Assembly (NCBI RefSeq): GCF_900115285.1
Contig: NZ_FOYW01000001.1
Location: 1-64,000, forward strand
Length of the DNA: 64,000 bases
Origin: Marinobacter daqiaonensis
Lineage (GTDB): Bacteria; Pseudomonadota; Gammaproteobacteria; Pseudomonadales; Oleiphilaceae
Reading direction: 5' to 3'
Shown: piece by piece, positions 30,811-40,254 of the stretch
Layout: each line of letters opens with the position of its first letter
Position numbering within the stretch: the first letter of the stretch is position 1
Position numbers and translations under genes: made by a program
The notes under the pieces: generated by a model
What the model was told of the DNA's origin: nothing
The model's database searches: none
Seen by the model: only the letters and a program-made list of their open reading frames with translations

Positions 30811-31524
30811 ATGACATCCCCCCGATCCTGGCTTGTTGTACCCGCCGCCGGCATTGGCCAGCGAATGCGGGCAGACTGCCCCAAACAGTATCTGACCATA
30901 TCTGACCGCTTTGTACTGGATATTACCCTCTCCAGGCTGATGTCCATCATGGCCTGGCAGGGCTGTGTCGTTGCTCTGAGCAGCACAGACAGGTGGTGGC
31001 CCGCAAGCGAGAGCGCGGCCGATGGGCGAATAGACACCTGTGTTGGTGGTTCGGACCGCGCCGACTCGGTTCTTGCCTCATTGCAGTATCTTTCCGGTCG
31101 GGCCGCGGAGCAGGACTGGGTTCTGGTCCACGATGTGGCCCGGCCCTGTATCCATCGGGACGATGTGCTGCGGCTTGTGAGTCAGCTGGCCGACCACCCG
31201 GTGGGGGGGCTGCTTGCGGCCCCGGTGGCCGATACCATCAAGGAGGTCACACCAGGTACCCAGCAGGTAGCGGGCACCATGGACCGGGGCCGCCTCTGGC
31301 GAGCCCTGACGCCCCAGATGTTTCGCTATGGCCCGCTCATGGCGGCCCTGCACAGGGGCGTACGGGATGATCCAGAATCCATTACCGACGAATCATCCGC
31401 CATGGAGCGGGACGGCCAGATGCCGGAAGTGATCGCCGGGCGTGCCGACAATATCAAGATTACCGTGCCGGAAGACCTGGCCCTGGCGGAGTTCATCCTC
31501 TCCCGTCAGGCCAGTGGTGATTGA
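30811..31524 (+). CDS. ispD: 2-C-methyl-D-erythritol 4-phosphate cytidylyltransferase
   Basis: 237 aa. The N-terminal nucleotide loop is VPAAGIGQRM, with PKQYL supplying the catalytic Lys, and GGSDRADSV near residue 75-83 is the family signature. It transfers CMP from CTP to methylerythritol phosphate in the MEP isoprenoid pathway. The ATG at 30811 has no clear ribosome site in front, so translation may depend on coupling to ftsB 21 bp upstream. ispF follows after 39 bp. Confidence 0.96.
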   Translation: MTSPRSWLVVPAAGIGQRMRADCPKQYLTISDRFVLDITLSRLMSIMAWQGCVVALSSTDRWWPASESAADGRIDTCVGGSDRADSVLASLQYLSGRAAEQDWVLVHDVARPCIHRDDVLRLVSQLADHPVGGLLAAPVADTIKEVTPGTQQVAGTMDRGRLWRALTPQMFRYGPLMAALHRGVRDDPESITDESSAMERDGQMPEVIAGRADNIKITVPEDLALAEFILSRQASGD

Positions 31525-31563
31525 CGGCCGGTAAACCCTTTCTTTCCGGACAGGCAGGTTTTT

Positions 31564-32043
31564 ATGAGAATTGGTCAGGGTTTCGATGTTCACGCCTTCT
31601 GCGACGGCGCGGAGATCATTCTCGGGGGCGTGCCCATCCCCCACAATCGCGGACTGAAAGCGCATTCCGATGGAGATGTCCTCCTTCACGCTCTGGCGGA
31701 TGCGCTGCTCGGCGCTGCGGCATTGGGTGATATCGGTCACCTGTTCCCGGATACCAGCGATGAGTGGGCGGGGGCCGACAGTCGCGTGTTGTTGCGGGAG
31801 GTGCTTCGTCAGGTGTCGGACCGCGGCTTCCGCGTGATCAACGTGGACGCAACCATCATCGCCCAGACGCCGAAGATGGCTCCCCATATGGCCGCCATGC
31901 GCCAGCACATTGCCGAAGACCTCGGCGTTTCCATGGACTGTGTCAGCGTCAAGGCCACAACCACGGAAAATCTCGGGTTTACGGGTCGCGAGGAAGGCAT
32001 CGCCTGCCAGGCCATCTGTCTCCTTGACGACGTGGAGACATGA
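31564..32043 (+). CDS. ispF: 2-C-methyl-D-erythritol 2,4-cyclodiphosphate synthase
   Basis: 159 aa. The zinc ligands D8 and H10 are in GFDVHAF, and the third His follows [11 protein letters not shown]. The C-terminal signature [17 protein letters not shown] is intact. It cyclises CDP-methylerythritol 2-phosphate. It acts two steps after IspD, with IspE encoded elsewhere. Its stop overlaps the truD start (ATGA). Confidence 0.98.
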   Translation: MRIGQGFDVHAFCDGAEIILGGVPIPHNRGLKAHSDGDVLLHALADALLGAAALGDIGHLFPDTSDEWAGADSRVLLREVLRQVSDRGFRVINVDATIIAQTPKMAPHMAAMRQHIAEDLGVSMDCVSVKATTTENLGFTGREEGIACQAICLLDDVET

Positions 32044-33080
32044 GTTCCTGGCGACTGTCATGGCCATCGGCTCTGGGTGAGCAGACCGGTTCAGGGGTTC
32101 TCAAGCGCTTTCCTGAGGATTTCCGGGTCCACGAGCAGTGGTCAGACACGGATCCTGTCGCGAGTGTGAGTGCTGGCGAAATCACCGATGTGCCGGGCGC
32201 GGGTGAGCATCTGCTGCTGTATGTGGAGAAAACCGGCGACAACACTCCCTGGGTCGCCCGCCAGCTGGGCGAAATGGCCGGTTGCGGCGAGGCCGGCATC
32301 GGCTACTGCGGTCTGAAGGACCGACAGGCCGTGACCCGGCAGTGGTTCAGCGTCCAGCGGCCGGGCAGGGAGGGGGAAGACGTCGAGTTTGTCCGCGCAG
32401 TGCACAGCCAGTGGCCAGTACTGGCGGTGGCCCGCCGCAGCCGCAAGCTGAGACGCGGCGAGCACAGTGCCAACGAATTCGAGATCCGCATACGGGAGCT
32501 GCAGGGGGTCGGGGAACGGATCCAGGCCCATCTGGAGCTGATGGCCCGCCATGGCTGTCCGAACTATTTCGGCTCACAGCGGTTTGGCCATGATGGTGCC
32601 AACCTGGACCGTGCAATCGCCATGAGTCGTCGGCCCCGGGACAGGGGCCGCCGTCGAAAGTCCTCGGGCGCCCGCGAGGGAATGTATTTTTCCGCGGCTC
32701 GGTCGTGGTTATTCAACGAAGTGCTGGCGGCACGTGTGCTGGACGGAAGCTGGCGGCAACGTCTGGAAGGCGAGCCCGACCCCCAGCAGGCCACTGGTCC
32801 CCTGTGGGGCGATGGTGGCACCGTCGCCACGGGGGGGCAGGGTCGTCTTGAGCGGGAGGTTGTCGGTGGCTATCCCGCTATGGAGGCCGTGTTCGCCAGT
32901 ACCCGCATGGCCCCGGAGCGTCGTGAGCTGGTGCTGAGACCGGACGGCCTGAACTGGCAGTTCGTCGAGTGTGACGGCGAGACCACCCTGGACATTCGCT
33001 TCAGTCTGCCGCCTGGACAGTACGCGACCACGATGCTGTCCTCGGTTCTCGATCTGCGGGAGACGGACGAAGGGGCGTAA
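32040..33080 (+). CDS. truD: tRNA pseudouridine(13) synthase
   Basis: 346 aa. The TruD-type catalytic Asp is in [10 protein letters not shown] near residue 87, and the TRUD insertion domain lies at about 155-300. It isomerises U13 of tRNA(Glu). The four-base overlap with ispF and 155-bp gap before surE match the usual order ispF-truD-surE. Confidence 0.96.
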   Translation: MSSWRLSWPSALGEQTGSGVLKRFPEDFRVHEQWSDTDPVASVSAGEITDVPGAGEHLLLYVEKTGDNTPWVARQLGEMAGCGEAGIGYCGLKDRQAVTRQWFSVQRPGREGEDVEFVRAVHSQWPVLAVARRSRKLRRGEHSANEFEIRIRELQGVGERIQAHLELMARHGCPNYFGSQRFGHDGANLDRAIAMSRRPRDRGRRRKSSGAREGMYFSAARSWLFNEVLAARVLDGSWRQRLEGEPDPQQATGPLWGDGGTVATGGQGRLEREVVGGYPAMEAVFASTRMAPERRELVLRPDGLNWQFVECDGETTLDIRFSLPPGQYATTMLSSVLDLRETDEGA

Positions 33081-33111
33081 TTTACCGAAAACGTTCGCTC
33101 AGTCACCATGA

Positions 33112-33127
33112 ATGACACAAAAGTCAT
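33112..33127. promoter_or_regulatory. Small palindrome upstream of surE
   Basis: ATGAC at 33112-33116 and GTCAT at 33123-33127 flank a 6-bp AT-rich centre, within an AT-rich stretch (33108-33165) of the 155-bp truD-surE gap. TAGAAT at about 33140 resembles a -10 box, but no good -35 is spaced correctly. It is probably part of the promoter region for surE-pcm; the assignment is weak. Confidence 0.25.
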
Positions 33128-33235
33128 CATTAATCCGTTAGAATTTTGTCGCAGAATCATTTTTCAGTCGGGTAAGGGGGGATTCGGGAAAACCCGGTCT
33201 CCGCCCGCCAGAACATTTCGGAGAGTCAGGTAATC

Positions 33236-33985
33236 GTGCGTATCTTGCTGTCGAACGATGACGGGGTTCATTCCCCTGGGCTGGTGGCCCTGCATTCCGG
33301 CCTTGAAGGGGTGGCAGAAATCGAGGTGGTCGCCCCGGACCGCGACCACAGTGGTGCCAGCAATTCCCTGACCCTCAACCGACCGCTGACCGTGGAGCAG
33401 CATCCCGGAGGTTTTCGTTCGGTGGACGGCACGCCGACGGACTGTGTTCACCTTGCCGTCAACGGGCTGTTCGACGAACCCTTCGACCGGGTGGTTTCCG
33501 GAATCAACACCCACGCTAACCTGGGTGATGACATCATCTATTCGGGTACGGTGGCTGCGGCCACCGAGGGCCGCCACCTGGGCCTGCCGGCCATCGCGGT
33601 CTCTCTGGTCAATGACGGCCACTTTCATTACGAGACCGCTGCCCGGGTGGTTCGCGAGCTTCTTGAAAGGGAAGACTGGCCGGACCTGGGCGCTCGCTGC
33701 ATCCTGAATGTGAATGTTCCGGACGTTCCCTGGGAAGCCATTGCCGGTTTTCGTGTCACCCGGCTGGGTCACCGGGCACGGGCCGAGGGGGCGGTACCCA
33801 TGACCTGTCCCCGCGGCAAGGCCCGGTACTGGATCGGTGCCGCCGGAGAGGGCAGCGATGCGGGTCCCGGTACGGATTTCCATGCGGTCAGTCAGAACTT
33901 CGTGTCCATCACCCCGGTGCACATCGATATGACCCGACACGAGGCGCTTTCCTCACTCAGGCAATGGGTGGAGGCCGGTCGCTGA
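33236..33985 (+). CDS. surE: 5'/3'-nucleotidase SurE
   Basis: 249 aa. It starts with GTG (GGAGAG upstream) and then the family signature [14 protein letters not shown] with the metal-binding Asp pair. Further ligands are the Ser in [12 protein letters not shown] and the Asn in [12 protein letters not shown]. SurE is a survival-linked nucleoside monophosphatase. Its stop shares a base with the pcm start (TGATG). The surE-pcm-nlpD-rpoS order is conserved and is interrupted here only by the DUF368 gene. Confidence 0.97.
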   Translation: MRILLSNDDGVHSPGLVALHSGLEGVAEIEVVAPDRDHSGASNSLTLNRPLTVEQHPGGFRSVDGTPTDCVHLAVNGLFDEPFDRVVSGINTHANLGDDIIYSGTVAAATEGRHLGLPAIAVSLVNDGHFHYETAARVVRELLEREDWPDLGARCILNVNVPDVPWEAIAGFRVTRLGHRARAEGAVPMTCPRGKARYWIGAAGEGSDAGPGTDFHAVSQNFVSITPVHIDMTRHEALSSLRQWVEAGR

Positions 33986-34638
33986 TGGTGGCAATTGACG
34001 GCATTGGCATGACCTCCCGTCGTACCCGTATGCGACTGATCCAGAGGCTGCGGGAAGCGGGCATCAGTGATGAAAGGGTGCTGGGCGCCATGGAGCAGGT
34101 TCCAAGGCATATCTTCCTGGACGAGGCGCTTTCACATCGGGCCTATGAGGATACCTCTCTGCCGATTGGCCACAGCCAGACCCTGTCGCAACCCTATATC
34201 GTCGCCCGCATGACAGAAGTGATGATGTCGGCCAGCCCGAAGCGGGTGCTTGAACTGGGGACCGGATCCGGTTACCAGACCACCATTCTGGCAAACCTCT
34301 GTGAAGAGGTGTTCAGTGTCGAGCGGATCAAGCCGCTTCAGGACAAGGCCCGTGAGCGCATGCACCTGCTCAGGCTGCGCAATGTCATGCTGCGCCTGGC
34401 AGACGGTCCCATGGGCTGGCCTGACCGGGCGCCGTTCGATGGCATCATGGTGACGGCAGCGCCCCGAACACTGCCCGAAGAGCTTCTCGGGCAATTGTCC
34501 GATGGGGGTGTGATGGTGGCGCCGGTGGGTGAGGAACAGCAGATGCTGGTCAAGGTCACCCGTCAGGGCAGCCGTTTTCATACCGAGAACATTGAACCGG
34601 TCCGTTTTGTTCCGTTACTGGCAGGAGTTGTACGTTGA
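33985..34638 (+). CDS. pcm: Protein-L-isoaspartate O-methyltransferase
   Basis: 217 aa from the ATG at 33985, which overlaps the surE stop; an ATG 21 bp upstream is in frame but inside surE. The SAM-binding motif is VLELGTGSGYQTT, preceded by the substrate loop GHSQTLSQPYIVARM. It repairs isoaspartyl residues in aged proteins, which fits its stationary-phase neighbours surE and rpoS. Its stop overlaps the TTG start of the next gene. Confidence 0.95.
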   Translation: MVAIDGIGMTSRRTRMRLIQRLREAGISDERVLGAMEQVPRHIFLDEALSHRAYEDTSLPIGHSQTLSQPYIVARMTEVMMSASPKRVLELGTGSGYQTTILANLCEEVFSVERIKPLQDKARERMHLLRLRNVMLRLADGPMGWPDRAPFDGIMVTAAPRTLPEELLGQLSDGGVMVAPVGEEQQMLVKVTRQGSRFHTENIEPVRFVPLLAGVVR

Positions 34639-35591
34639 AGGGAATCCGACACCTCGCGGGGATCTTTCTCCGGGGCATGGCCATGGGAGCGGCCGATATC
34701 GTACCCGGAGTTTCCGGGGGCACGATTGCCTTTATCACGGGAATTTACTTCCGTCTGCTCGGCGCCATTTCCGCGATACCCTCCGCGTTTCTCCGGTCAT
34801 TAGTGAAGGGGCGCGGGCGGCGCTTCTGGCACGAGATTGACGGCTCCTTTCTCATCGTATTGCTCGCCGGCGTTCTGTCGAGCGTGGTCGGGCTGGCGAA
34901 CGCCATTACCTGGGCGCTGGAAACCTATCCGATTGCACTATGGAGCTTTTTTTTCGGGCTGATCCTGGCGTCAGTGTGGCATGTTCTGGGCAGGCTTAAG
35001 AGGTGGCGATGGGTGCTCCTTGTGCCGCTTGCCTTGGGTACCGCGTTTGCCTGGTGGGTTACCACGCTGACAATCAGCCGGGTCGAGCCCGGCGCGTTGA
35101 TGTTTTTCCTCTCAGGTGCACTTGCCATCTGTGCCATGATACTGCCGGGCCTCTCCGGCAGTTTTATCCTGCTGGTGCTGGGAATGTACGCACCTGTCCT
35201 GACTGCGGTGCGGGACTTCGACCCTGTCACCCTGTTGCTGTTCCTGGGCGGGTGTGTAGTCGGTCTGCTCAGCTTCGCCCGAATCCTCGGTTTTGCCCTG
35301 CGCAGGGCCCATGATCCAATTCTGGCGTTGCTGACAGGCTTCATGATCGGGGCCCTGAACCGGGTCTGGCCGTGGCAGGTGGTTACCAGCTGGCGGACCG
35401 ATTCCGGCGGCCACCAGGTGCCCATGGAACAGATCAGCGTCACGCCCATGCATTATGCAGAAGTGACAGGTGAGCCGGCGCAGGTTACCGTAGCTGTAGT
35501 GGCGTTGTTGATCGGTATTGCGGTGGTGCTGTCCGGCGAATGGCTCGCCGCCCGTTTCGAACGTGAACAAGGTGACGATGCCCGGGTGTGA
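34635..35591 (+). CDS. DUF368 polyprenyl-phosphate transporter (PopT family)
   Basis: 318 aa with about eight or nine hydrophobic helices. The N-terminal signature GMAMGAADIVPGVSGGT (about 14-30) and an internal related PGLSGSF near residue 171 are typical of DUF368. The family was reported in Vibrio cholerae and Staphylococcus as PopT, which recycles undecaprenyl phosphate across the membrane. The start is TTG at 34635, with AGGAG 7 nt upstream, overlapping the pcm stop. It sits between pcm and nlpD, where Pseudomonas has no gene. Co-expression with the envelope gene nlpD would make sense (inference). Confidence 0.88.
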   Translation: MKGIRHLAGIFLRGMAMGAADIVPGVSGGTIAFITGIYFRLLGAISAIPSAFLRSLVKGRGRRFWHEIDGSFLIVLLAGVLSSVVGLANAITWALETYPIALWSFFFGLILASVWHVLGRLKRWRWVLLVPLALGTAFAWWVTTLTISRVEPGALMFFLSGALAICAMILPGLSGSFILLVLGMYAPVLTAVRDFDPVTLLLFLGGCVVGLLSFARILGFALRRAHDPILALLTGFMIGALNRVWPWQVVTSWRTDSGGHQVPMEQISVTPMHYAEVTGEPAQVTVAVVALLIGIAVVLSGEWLAARFEREQGDDARV

Positions 35592-35821
35592 TGGACCCGG
35601 AATTTCTGGGATGTCGCCCTTTTCGGGTGTGAGACCTGTCACGGGCACGGTGAGAAAGTGTTACCTTTCTCCTGAAAACGTTTCCATGAGTAACAGTCGG
35701 TCAGATTCGGTAACCAGAATGTGTAATAGAAACCTGCAATAAATTAGCGGGTTAGCCAAAATTGTGCCTGAGGTCAGTACTCTAAATATGAATTTGATAT
35801 AAAAAAGAATTTAACATATTC

Positions 35822-36700
35822 GTGAATTATAGACCGGAACAGGGCAAAAGCCGCCCCACACACTCCTCAGCTACTGGTATCCCGTGGCTTCGTTCCCTGC
35901 TGTATATTCTGATGGTCGCTGTCTCGCTGCCGGTCATGGTGGGCTGTAATACTTCGGCTATCTATCAGGACGACCGCTATAACCCGCCTGTCTATTGGGG
36001 CCGTCATGTTGTGAAAAAGGGTGAGACCCTTTACAGCATCGCCTGGCGCTATGGCCGCGACTATCGTGAGCTGGGCAACGCCAACAACATTCAGCCTCCC
36101 TACCATATTCGTGCCGGCCAGGTACTTCGCCTTGACCTCAAGGGTCGCGTTCCCGCCAGCACCCGCACGGCGTCAACCGCGGATCCGAGAGCCGCCTCTT
36201 CCGGCGGCACGGCTTCACAGGACAGAAGCGCGCGGTCCACGGCCCCGGCGAAAACCGATCCCAAACCGCAGGTTACTCGCAAGCCTGACCGTGGTGTGGA
36301 GCTGGCCAGACAGAGTCAGACGGTTTCCGACATCAGCTGGCAGTGGCCTCATACTGGCACTGTAATTGCTAATTTTTCTACATCGGGGCAGGTCAATAAG
36401 GGTATCGATATCGCCGGTAACGCCGGGGATCCGATACGGGCAGCTGCCGATGGCAATGTTGTTTACGCAGGTAATGGACTGCTGGGATACGGCAACCTTA
36501 TCATCGTTAATCACAACGAGCATTTCCTGAGTGCCTATGCCCACAATCGGCGCATTCTGGTCAAGGAAGGCGAAGATGTGAAGCAGGGACAGACCATTGC
36601 GGAAATGGGCGATTCCGGCGCTGAGGGCAATAAGTTGCATTTCGAGATCCGACGAAACGGCAACCCGGTAGACCCGATGCCTTATCTGCCGGCTCGTTGA
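35822..36700 (+). CDS. nlpD: NlpD-like lipoprotein, murein hydrolase activator
   Basis: 292 aa. The signal segment ends in PVMVGC (about C42) and a LysM domain follows (HVVKKGETLYSIAWRYG, about 62-105). A low-complexity linker of Ala, Ser and Thr leads to a C-terminal LytM domain (about 178-288). The LytM zinc site is degenerate, as in E. coli NlpD: NKGIDI stands where active enzymes have HxGxD. It therefore activates an amidase (AmiC type) at the septum rather than cutting murein. The GTG start has no clear ribosome site. The AT-rich upstream gap (35592-35821) must hold its promoter. Confidence 0.93.
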   Translation: MNYRPEQGKSRPTHSSATGIPWLRSLLYILMVAVSLPVMVGCNTSAIYQDDRYNPPVYWGRHVVKKGETLYSIAWRYGRDYRELGNANNIQPPYHIRAGQVLRLDLKGRVPASTRTASTADPRAASSGGTASQDRSARSTAPAKTDPKPQVTRKPDRGVELARQSQTVSDISWQWPHTGTVIANFSTSGQVNKGIDIAGNAGDPIRAAADGNVVYAGNGLLGYGNLIIVNHNEHFLSAYAHNRRILVKEGEDVKQGQTIAEMGDSGAEGNKLHFEIRRNGNPVDPMPYLPAR

Positions 36701-37040
36701 CAGAGCCTTTTGACTGGAAGCGGTTTTATTTTTCGCGTTAGTACCTAGATACGGTAGTACAAATTCATTAAAGAGAGGATCGAAGCCTGACTTTTCCCGA
36801 ACAGGCCAATAATCGGAAAGCAGGCAGAGACAGGGAGAAGCAGACAAAAAAAACAGACAGTGTCAGTCGTGACGCGGCTGGCCCGAATGCGAAATGTCCT
36901 GATCAAGATACGTGTAAACGAGGAATTGGGGTTCGCAACAAAAATAATCAGCGGACGAAAGCCGGCAAGGGGCCCGTAATCGCAGTAAACCTCCGGACGG
37001 GCACTTGCCGACAGGATCATTCAAAGGCGGGGCTAGAGTT
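36701..37040 (+). other. 340-bp nlpD-rpoS gap containing the rpoS leader
   Basis: No credible gene. Most of it is purine-rich and AT-moderate; a hairpin occupies 36963-37010 near its end. A short repeat, TACC-N7-GGTA, occurs near 36745. I cannot define a promoter here. In related bacteria rpoS is transcribed mainly from within nlpD, so this whole gap is probably 5' untranslated leader. Confidence 0.5.
36963..37010 (+). promoter_or_regulatory. Long stem-loop in the rpoS leader
   Basis: CGGCAAG (36963-36969) plus GCCCGT (36972-36977) pair with ACGGGC (36997-37002) plus CTTGCCG (37004-37010). This gives 13 base pairs with one small internal bulge and a 19-nt loop. The stem ends 30 nt before the rpoS ATG and has no T-run, so it is not a terminator. 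In enterics the rpoS leader folds to hide the ribosome site until Hfq and small RNAs open it; this element could act similarly, though it does not itself cover the ribosome site. Confidence 0.5.
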
Positions 37041-38051
37041 ATGTCAGCAGAGCATGAAGAACTCATCATTGATCGTGTAGCCGATGTAGAAGACACTGAC
37101 GACGAAGCGGAGACCCCTGAGGTTTCCGGCGAGGATTCCCCAAAGAAAGAGATGGCCTCTGCAGAGGCAGAAGAGAAAGACTTCACCCCCCATGGCCGCT
37201 ATTTCGGCAGCCAGAAGCAGCTCGATGCAACCCAGCTGTACCTGAACGAAATCGGATTTTCACCCCTGTTAACCCCCGAAGAGGAAGTCTATTTCGCGCG
37301 TCTCGCCCGAAAGGGGGAAGAGTCGGGCCGTAAGCGGATGATTGAAAGCAACCTGAGGCTCGTGGTGAAAATCGCCCGGCGATATGTCAACCGGGGCCTG
37401 ACCCTGCTGGACCTGATTGAAGAAGGCAACCTGGGTCTGATCCGGGCGGTGGAGAAATTCGATCCGGAGCGTGGCTTCCGGTTCTCCACCTACGCCACCT
37501 GGTGGATCCGACAGACCATCGAACGGGCCATCATGAATCAGACTCGCACCATCCGTCTGCCGATTCACGTGGTGAAGGAACTCAATCTTTACCTGCGCGC
37601 CGCCCGGGAACTCACCCAGAAGCTGGACCATGAGCCCTCTGCGGAGGAGATCGCGCACATGGTGGACAAGCCGGTGAACGACGTGGAGCGGATGCTGGGC
37701 CTGAACGAACGCGTGGCTTCCATGGATACGCCTATCGGTGCCGGGGGCGAGAAGTCCCTGCTGGATACCGTGGCTGACGAGGGCGCGTCAGACCCTGCCG
37801 ACCTTCTGCAGGACAACAACCTGTGTTCCTGCCTGGAACAGTGGATTGATCAGCTCAGCGAGAAGCAGCAGGAAGTGCTGTCCCGTCGCTTTGGCCTGAG
37901 AGGTTACCCCACCAGCACACTGGAGGAAGTGGGCCAGGAAATCGGCCTTACCCGGGAGCGTGTTCGCCAAATCCAGGTGGAAGCGCTGCGCCGCCTTCGG
38001 GAAATCCTTGAAAACGAGGGACTTTCCAGCACTCTGCTGTTCAAGCAGTAA
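37041..38051 (+). CDS. rpoS: RNA polymerase sigma factor RpoS
   Basis: 336 aa from the ATG at 37041; an upstream in-frame ATG lies in the leader hairpin region and gives a non-conserved tail. An acidic N terminus precedes region 1.2 ([21 protein letters not shown]). Regions 2.1-2.4 hold [18 protein letters not shown], region 3 [18 protein letters not shown], and region 4.2 the helix-turn-helix [18 protein letters not shown]. It is the stationary-phase and general stress sigma factor. Regulation is likely through the structured leader and regulated proteolysis. A terminator follows. Confidence 0.98.
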   Translation: MSAEHEELIIDRVADVEDTDDEAETPEVSGEDSPKKEMASAEAEEKDFTPHGRYFGSQKQLDATQLYLNEIGFSPLLTPEEEVYFARLARKGEESGRKRMIESNLRLVVKIARRYVNRGLTLLDLIEEGNLGLIRAVEKFDPERGFRFSTYATWWIRQTIERAIMNQTRTIRLPIHVVKELNLYLRAARELTQKLDHEPSAEEIAHMVDKPVNDVERMLGLNERVASMDTPIGAGGEKSLLDTVADEGASDPADLLQDNNLCSCLEQWIDQLSEKQQEVLSRRFGLRGYPTSTLEEVGQEIGLTRERVRQIQVEALRRLREILENEGLSSTLLFKQ

Positions 38052-38073
38052 AAGGACTTTTCCCCGTACCATG

Positions 38074-38105
38074 AAAAGCCGGCTGCGAGAGTAGCCGGCT
38101 TTTTT
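38074..38105 (+). terminator. Rho-independent terminator after rpoS
   Basis: AGCCGGCT is repeated as an inverted pair (38077-38084 and 38093-38100) around an 8-nt loop, with AAAA before and TTTTTT after. It begins 23 bp after the rpoS stop codon. Confidence 0.9.
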
Positions 38106-38221
38106 ATCGCCCGGTATTTGCGGCAGTCGTCCTTCTTGCCTCACTGCCCGACTCAAAAGTCGGGTAACATGGAGCTGGAGTGCCCGCAGGCGGGATAAAA
38201 TAATCAAAACAGGAGCTTATT

Positions 38222-38794
38222 ATGGTTTTTCGCGCGTTGGCTGGTGTGTCGGGGATGATGCTGGCTTTGTTGCTGGCAGGTGGCGCATCGGCGGCCACGG
38301 TGGATGGAACGAAGGTTCGAGACACCCTGACCGCCGGTGACACCGAACTTTTTCTCAACGGCGCCGGCACTCGTTCCAAATTCTTTATAAAACTTTATGT
38401 AGCCGCCCTCTATCTGCCCGAGAAGTCGACGGACGCATCCGCCATCCTGGCAGCGGAGGAACCCCAGGCCATTGCTCTGCACGTAACCTCCGGCCGCATC
38501 AATAGCGACAACATGACCGAGGCCACGCTGGAGGGGCTCGACAAGTCCACGGACGGCAATATGGCACCAATCCAGGATGAGGTCGACGCCCTGCTGGCGG
38601 TGTTTGCCGATGAGATCAGTGAGGGGGACGTCTTCGACCTGGTGTACGTACCCGACGAGGGGGTCCAGGTGATCAAGAACGGCGAGCTGGGGAGGACCAT
38701 CGGAGATCGTCAGTTCAAGGAAGCGCTGTTTGGCATCTGGCTCTCGGATGACCCGGTTCAGGGCAGTCTGAAAGCGGATATGCTTGGCAAGTGA
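38222..38794 (+). CDS. Chalcone-isomerase-fold periplasmic protein
   Basis: 190 aa. A Sec signal peptide ends about residue 25 (GGASAATV). The mature protein matches the chalcone isomerase-like family of bacteria, with LNGAGTRSKFFIKLYVAALYLPE near residues 44-68 and FKEALFGIWLSDDPVQ near the end. Bacterial members are not flavonoid enzymes. Related folds bind fatty acids, and the function in this family is unknown. It has its own promoter region after the rpoS terminator and converges on nth. Confidence 0.85.
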   Translation: MVFRALAGVSGMMLALLLAGGASAATVDGTKVRDTLTAGDTELFLNGAGTRSKFFIKLYVAALYLPEKSTDASAILAAEEPQAIALHVTSGRINSDNMTEATLEGLDKSTDGNMAPIQDEVDALLAVFADEISEGDVFDLVYVPDEGVQVIKNGELGRTIGDRQFKEALFGIWLSDDPVQGSLKADMLGK

Positions 38795-38868
38795 AGCGCT
38801 TTCCGGTTTCGGGAGACGCCACGGGATCGGGGGGCTTTTCTGCAGACACGCCCCGAGCTGCCTGTAAC

Positions 38869-39510
38869 TTACTCGATATAGTCCCGCTTATGCCTGTACT
38901 CGCATAGGTCCTCAATGATGCAGGAGCCGCACTTGGGCTTCCTGGCGGTGCAGGTGTAGCGCCCGTGCAGGATAAGCCAGTGATGGGCATCCTGCAGGAA
39001 TTCCCTGGGCACCAGGCGCATCAGGCGTTTTTCCACTTCCAGAACATTCTTGCCCGGAGCTATGCCGGTACGGTTGGATACCCTGAAGATGTGGGTGTCC
39101 ACCGCCATCGCGGGCTGACCGAACGCCGTGTTGAGGACAACATTGGCGGTCTTGCGACCGACTCCGGGCAGGGCTTCCAGTTCCTCCCGGGTATCGGGCA
39201 CCTCACCGTCGTGCCTGTCCAGCAGCGCCCGGCAGGTCTTGATGATATTTTCCGCCTTGCTGTTATACAGACCGATGGTCTTGATGTAGTCCTTGAGACC
39301 TTCCACCCCCAGATCCAGGATGGCTTCGGGAGTATTGGCCACTGGAAACAGTTTTGCCGTGGCTTTGTTCACTCCGACATCGGTAGCCTGTGCTGACAGT
39401 ATGACTGCAATCAGCAGTTCGAACGCGCTGTCGTAATTCAGCTCCGTGGTGGGGGATGGGTTCGCGTCCCGCAGACGGGTGAAAATCTCGATTCGTTTCT
39501 GCTTGTTCAT
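38869..39510 (-). CDS. nth: Endonuclease III
   Basis: 213 aa. The helix-hairpin-helix LPGVGRKTANVV carries catalytic K120; D138 is in AVDTHIFRV. The [4Fe-4S] cluster ligands are C187, C194, C197 and C203 (C-X6-C-X2-C-X5-C). It removes oxidised pyrimidines and cleaves abasic sites in base excision repair. It lies 26 bp after rsxE, at the end of the rsx operon, as in enterics and Pseudomonas. Confidence 0.98.
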   Translation of the reverse strand: MNKQKRIEIFTRLRDANPSPTTELNYDSAFELLIAVILSAQATDVGVNKATAKLFPVANTPEAILDLGVEGLKDYIKTIGLYNSKAENIIKTCRALLDRHDGEVPDTREELEALPGVGRKTANVVLNTAFGQPAMAVDTHIFRVSNRTGIAPGKNVLEVEKRLMRLVPREFLQDAHHWLILHGRYTCTARKPKCGSCIIEDLCEYRHKRDYIE

Positions 39511-39536
39511 ACCGTTCCGGTTAAGGGGATTGTCGC

Positions 39537-40253
39537 TCAGGAGATGTGGCCGGTGACCCGGACACGCTTGCTGCCGGCCGCAACGGCTTCGCTGGTTCGG
39601 GCCTTGCGACGCTGCTCCAGGGTGTTATCGATGCCGTTTTTCAGGGCGATCAGCAGCCCCAGGCCGACGAAGGCGCCGGGCGGCAATACCATGAACAGGG
39701 CATCCGGGTAGTCACGGAATACATTCAGGGTCCAGTCTGCCGCCGTGGGACCCAGCAACAGGTGCATATCCACGAACAGCGTGCCCTGGCCAATCAGTTC
39801 ACGCATACCGCCGAGTACAATCAGTACCGCCAGGAAACCCAGCCCCATCATCGCGCCATCGAGCAGCGCCGGTACCGGCCCCGTCTTGGAGGCAAACGCG
39901 TCAGCCCGGCCCAGGATCGCGCAGTTGGTGACGATCAGGGGGATAAATATGCCGAGAATCTGGTAAAGCTCGTAAGTGAAGGCCTGCATCAGGAGTTCCG
40001 CGCAGGTAACGAACGAGGCAATGATCATCACGAAGGCTGGCAGGCGCACCGAGTCACTCACGAAATTGCGGATCACCGACACCGCCAGGTTGGAGCCCAT
40101 CAGTACCAGCAGAGTGGCGATGCCCAGGCCGATGGCATTGACCACCGTACTGGTGACGGCCAGCAGTGGGCACAGGCCCAGTACCTGGACCAGGGCCGGG
40201 TTGTTGGTCCAGAGTCCGTCGCGGATGATCTCGGCGCTGGTCTTGGTGCTCAT
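39537..40253 (-). CDS. rsxE: Ion-translocating oxidoreductase subunit RsxE/RnfE
   Basis: 238 aa with six membrane helices, homologous to RsxA (both have a half-motif like [13 protein letters not shown]). It is an integral membrane subunit of the Rnf/Rsx complex, which moves electrons between NADH and ferredoxin coupled to an ion gradient. In E. coli the complex resets SoxR. It starts 1 bp from the rsxG stop. Confidence 0.96.
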   Translation of the reverse strand: MSTKTSAEIIRDGLWTNNPALVQVLGLCPLLAVTSTVVNAIGLGIATLLVLMGSNLAVSVIRNFVSDSVRLPAFVMIIASFVTCAELLMQAFTYELYQILGIFIPLIVTNCAILGRADAFASKTGPVPALLDGAMMGLGFLAVLIVLGGMRELIGQGTLFVDMHLLLGPTAADWTLNVFRDYPDALFMVLPPGAFVGLGLLIALKNGIDNTLEQRRKARTSEAVAAGSKRVRVTGHIS

Positions 40254-40254
40254 G

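Noticed and set aside
36400..36700. NlpD as an active peptidoglycan endopeptidase
   Set aside because: The LytM zinc-binding residues are degenerate, the same way as in E. coli NlpD, so an activator role fits better.
36745..37020. Possible 91-aa gene on the minus strand in the nlpD-rpoS gap
   Set aside because: No ribosome site or recognisable motif; the region is better explained as rpoS leader.
38222..38794. Flavonoid chalcone isomerase
   Set aside because: Only the fold is shared. A Sec signal and bacterial context argue against flavonoid chemistry.
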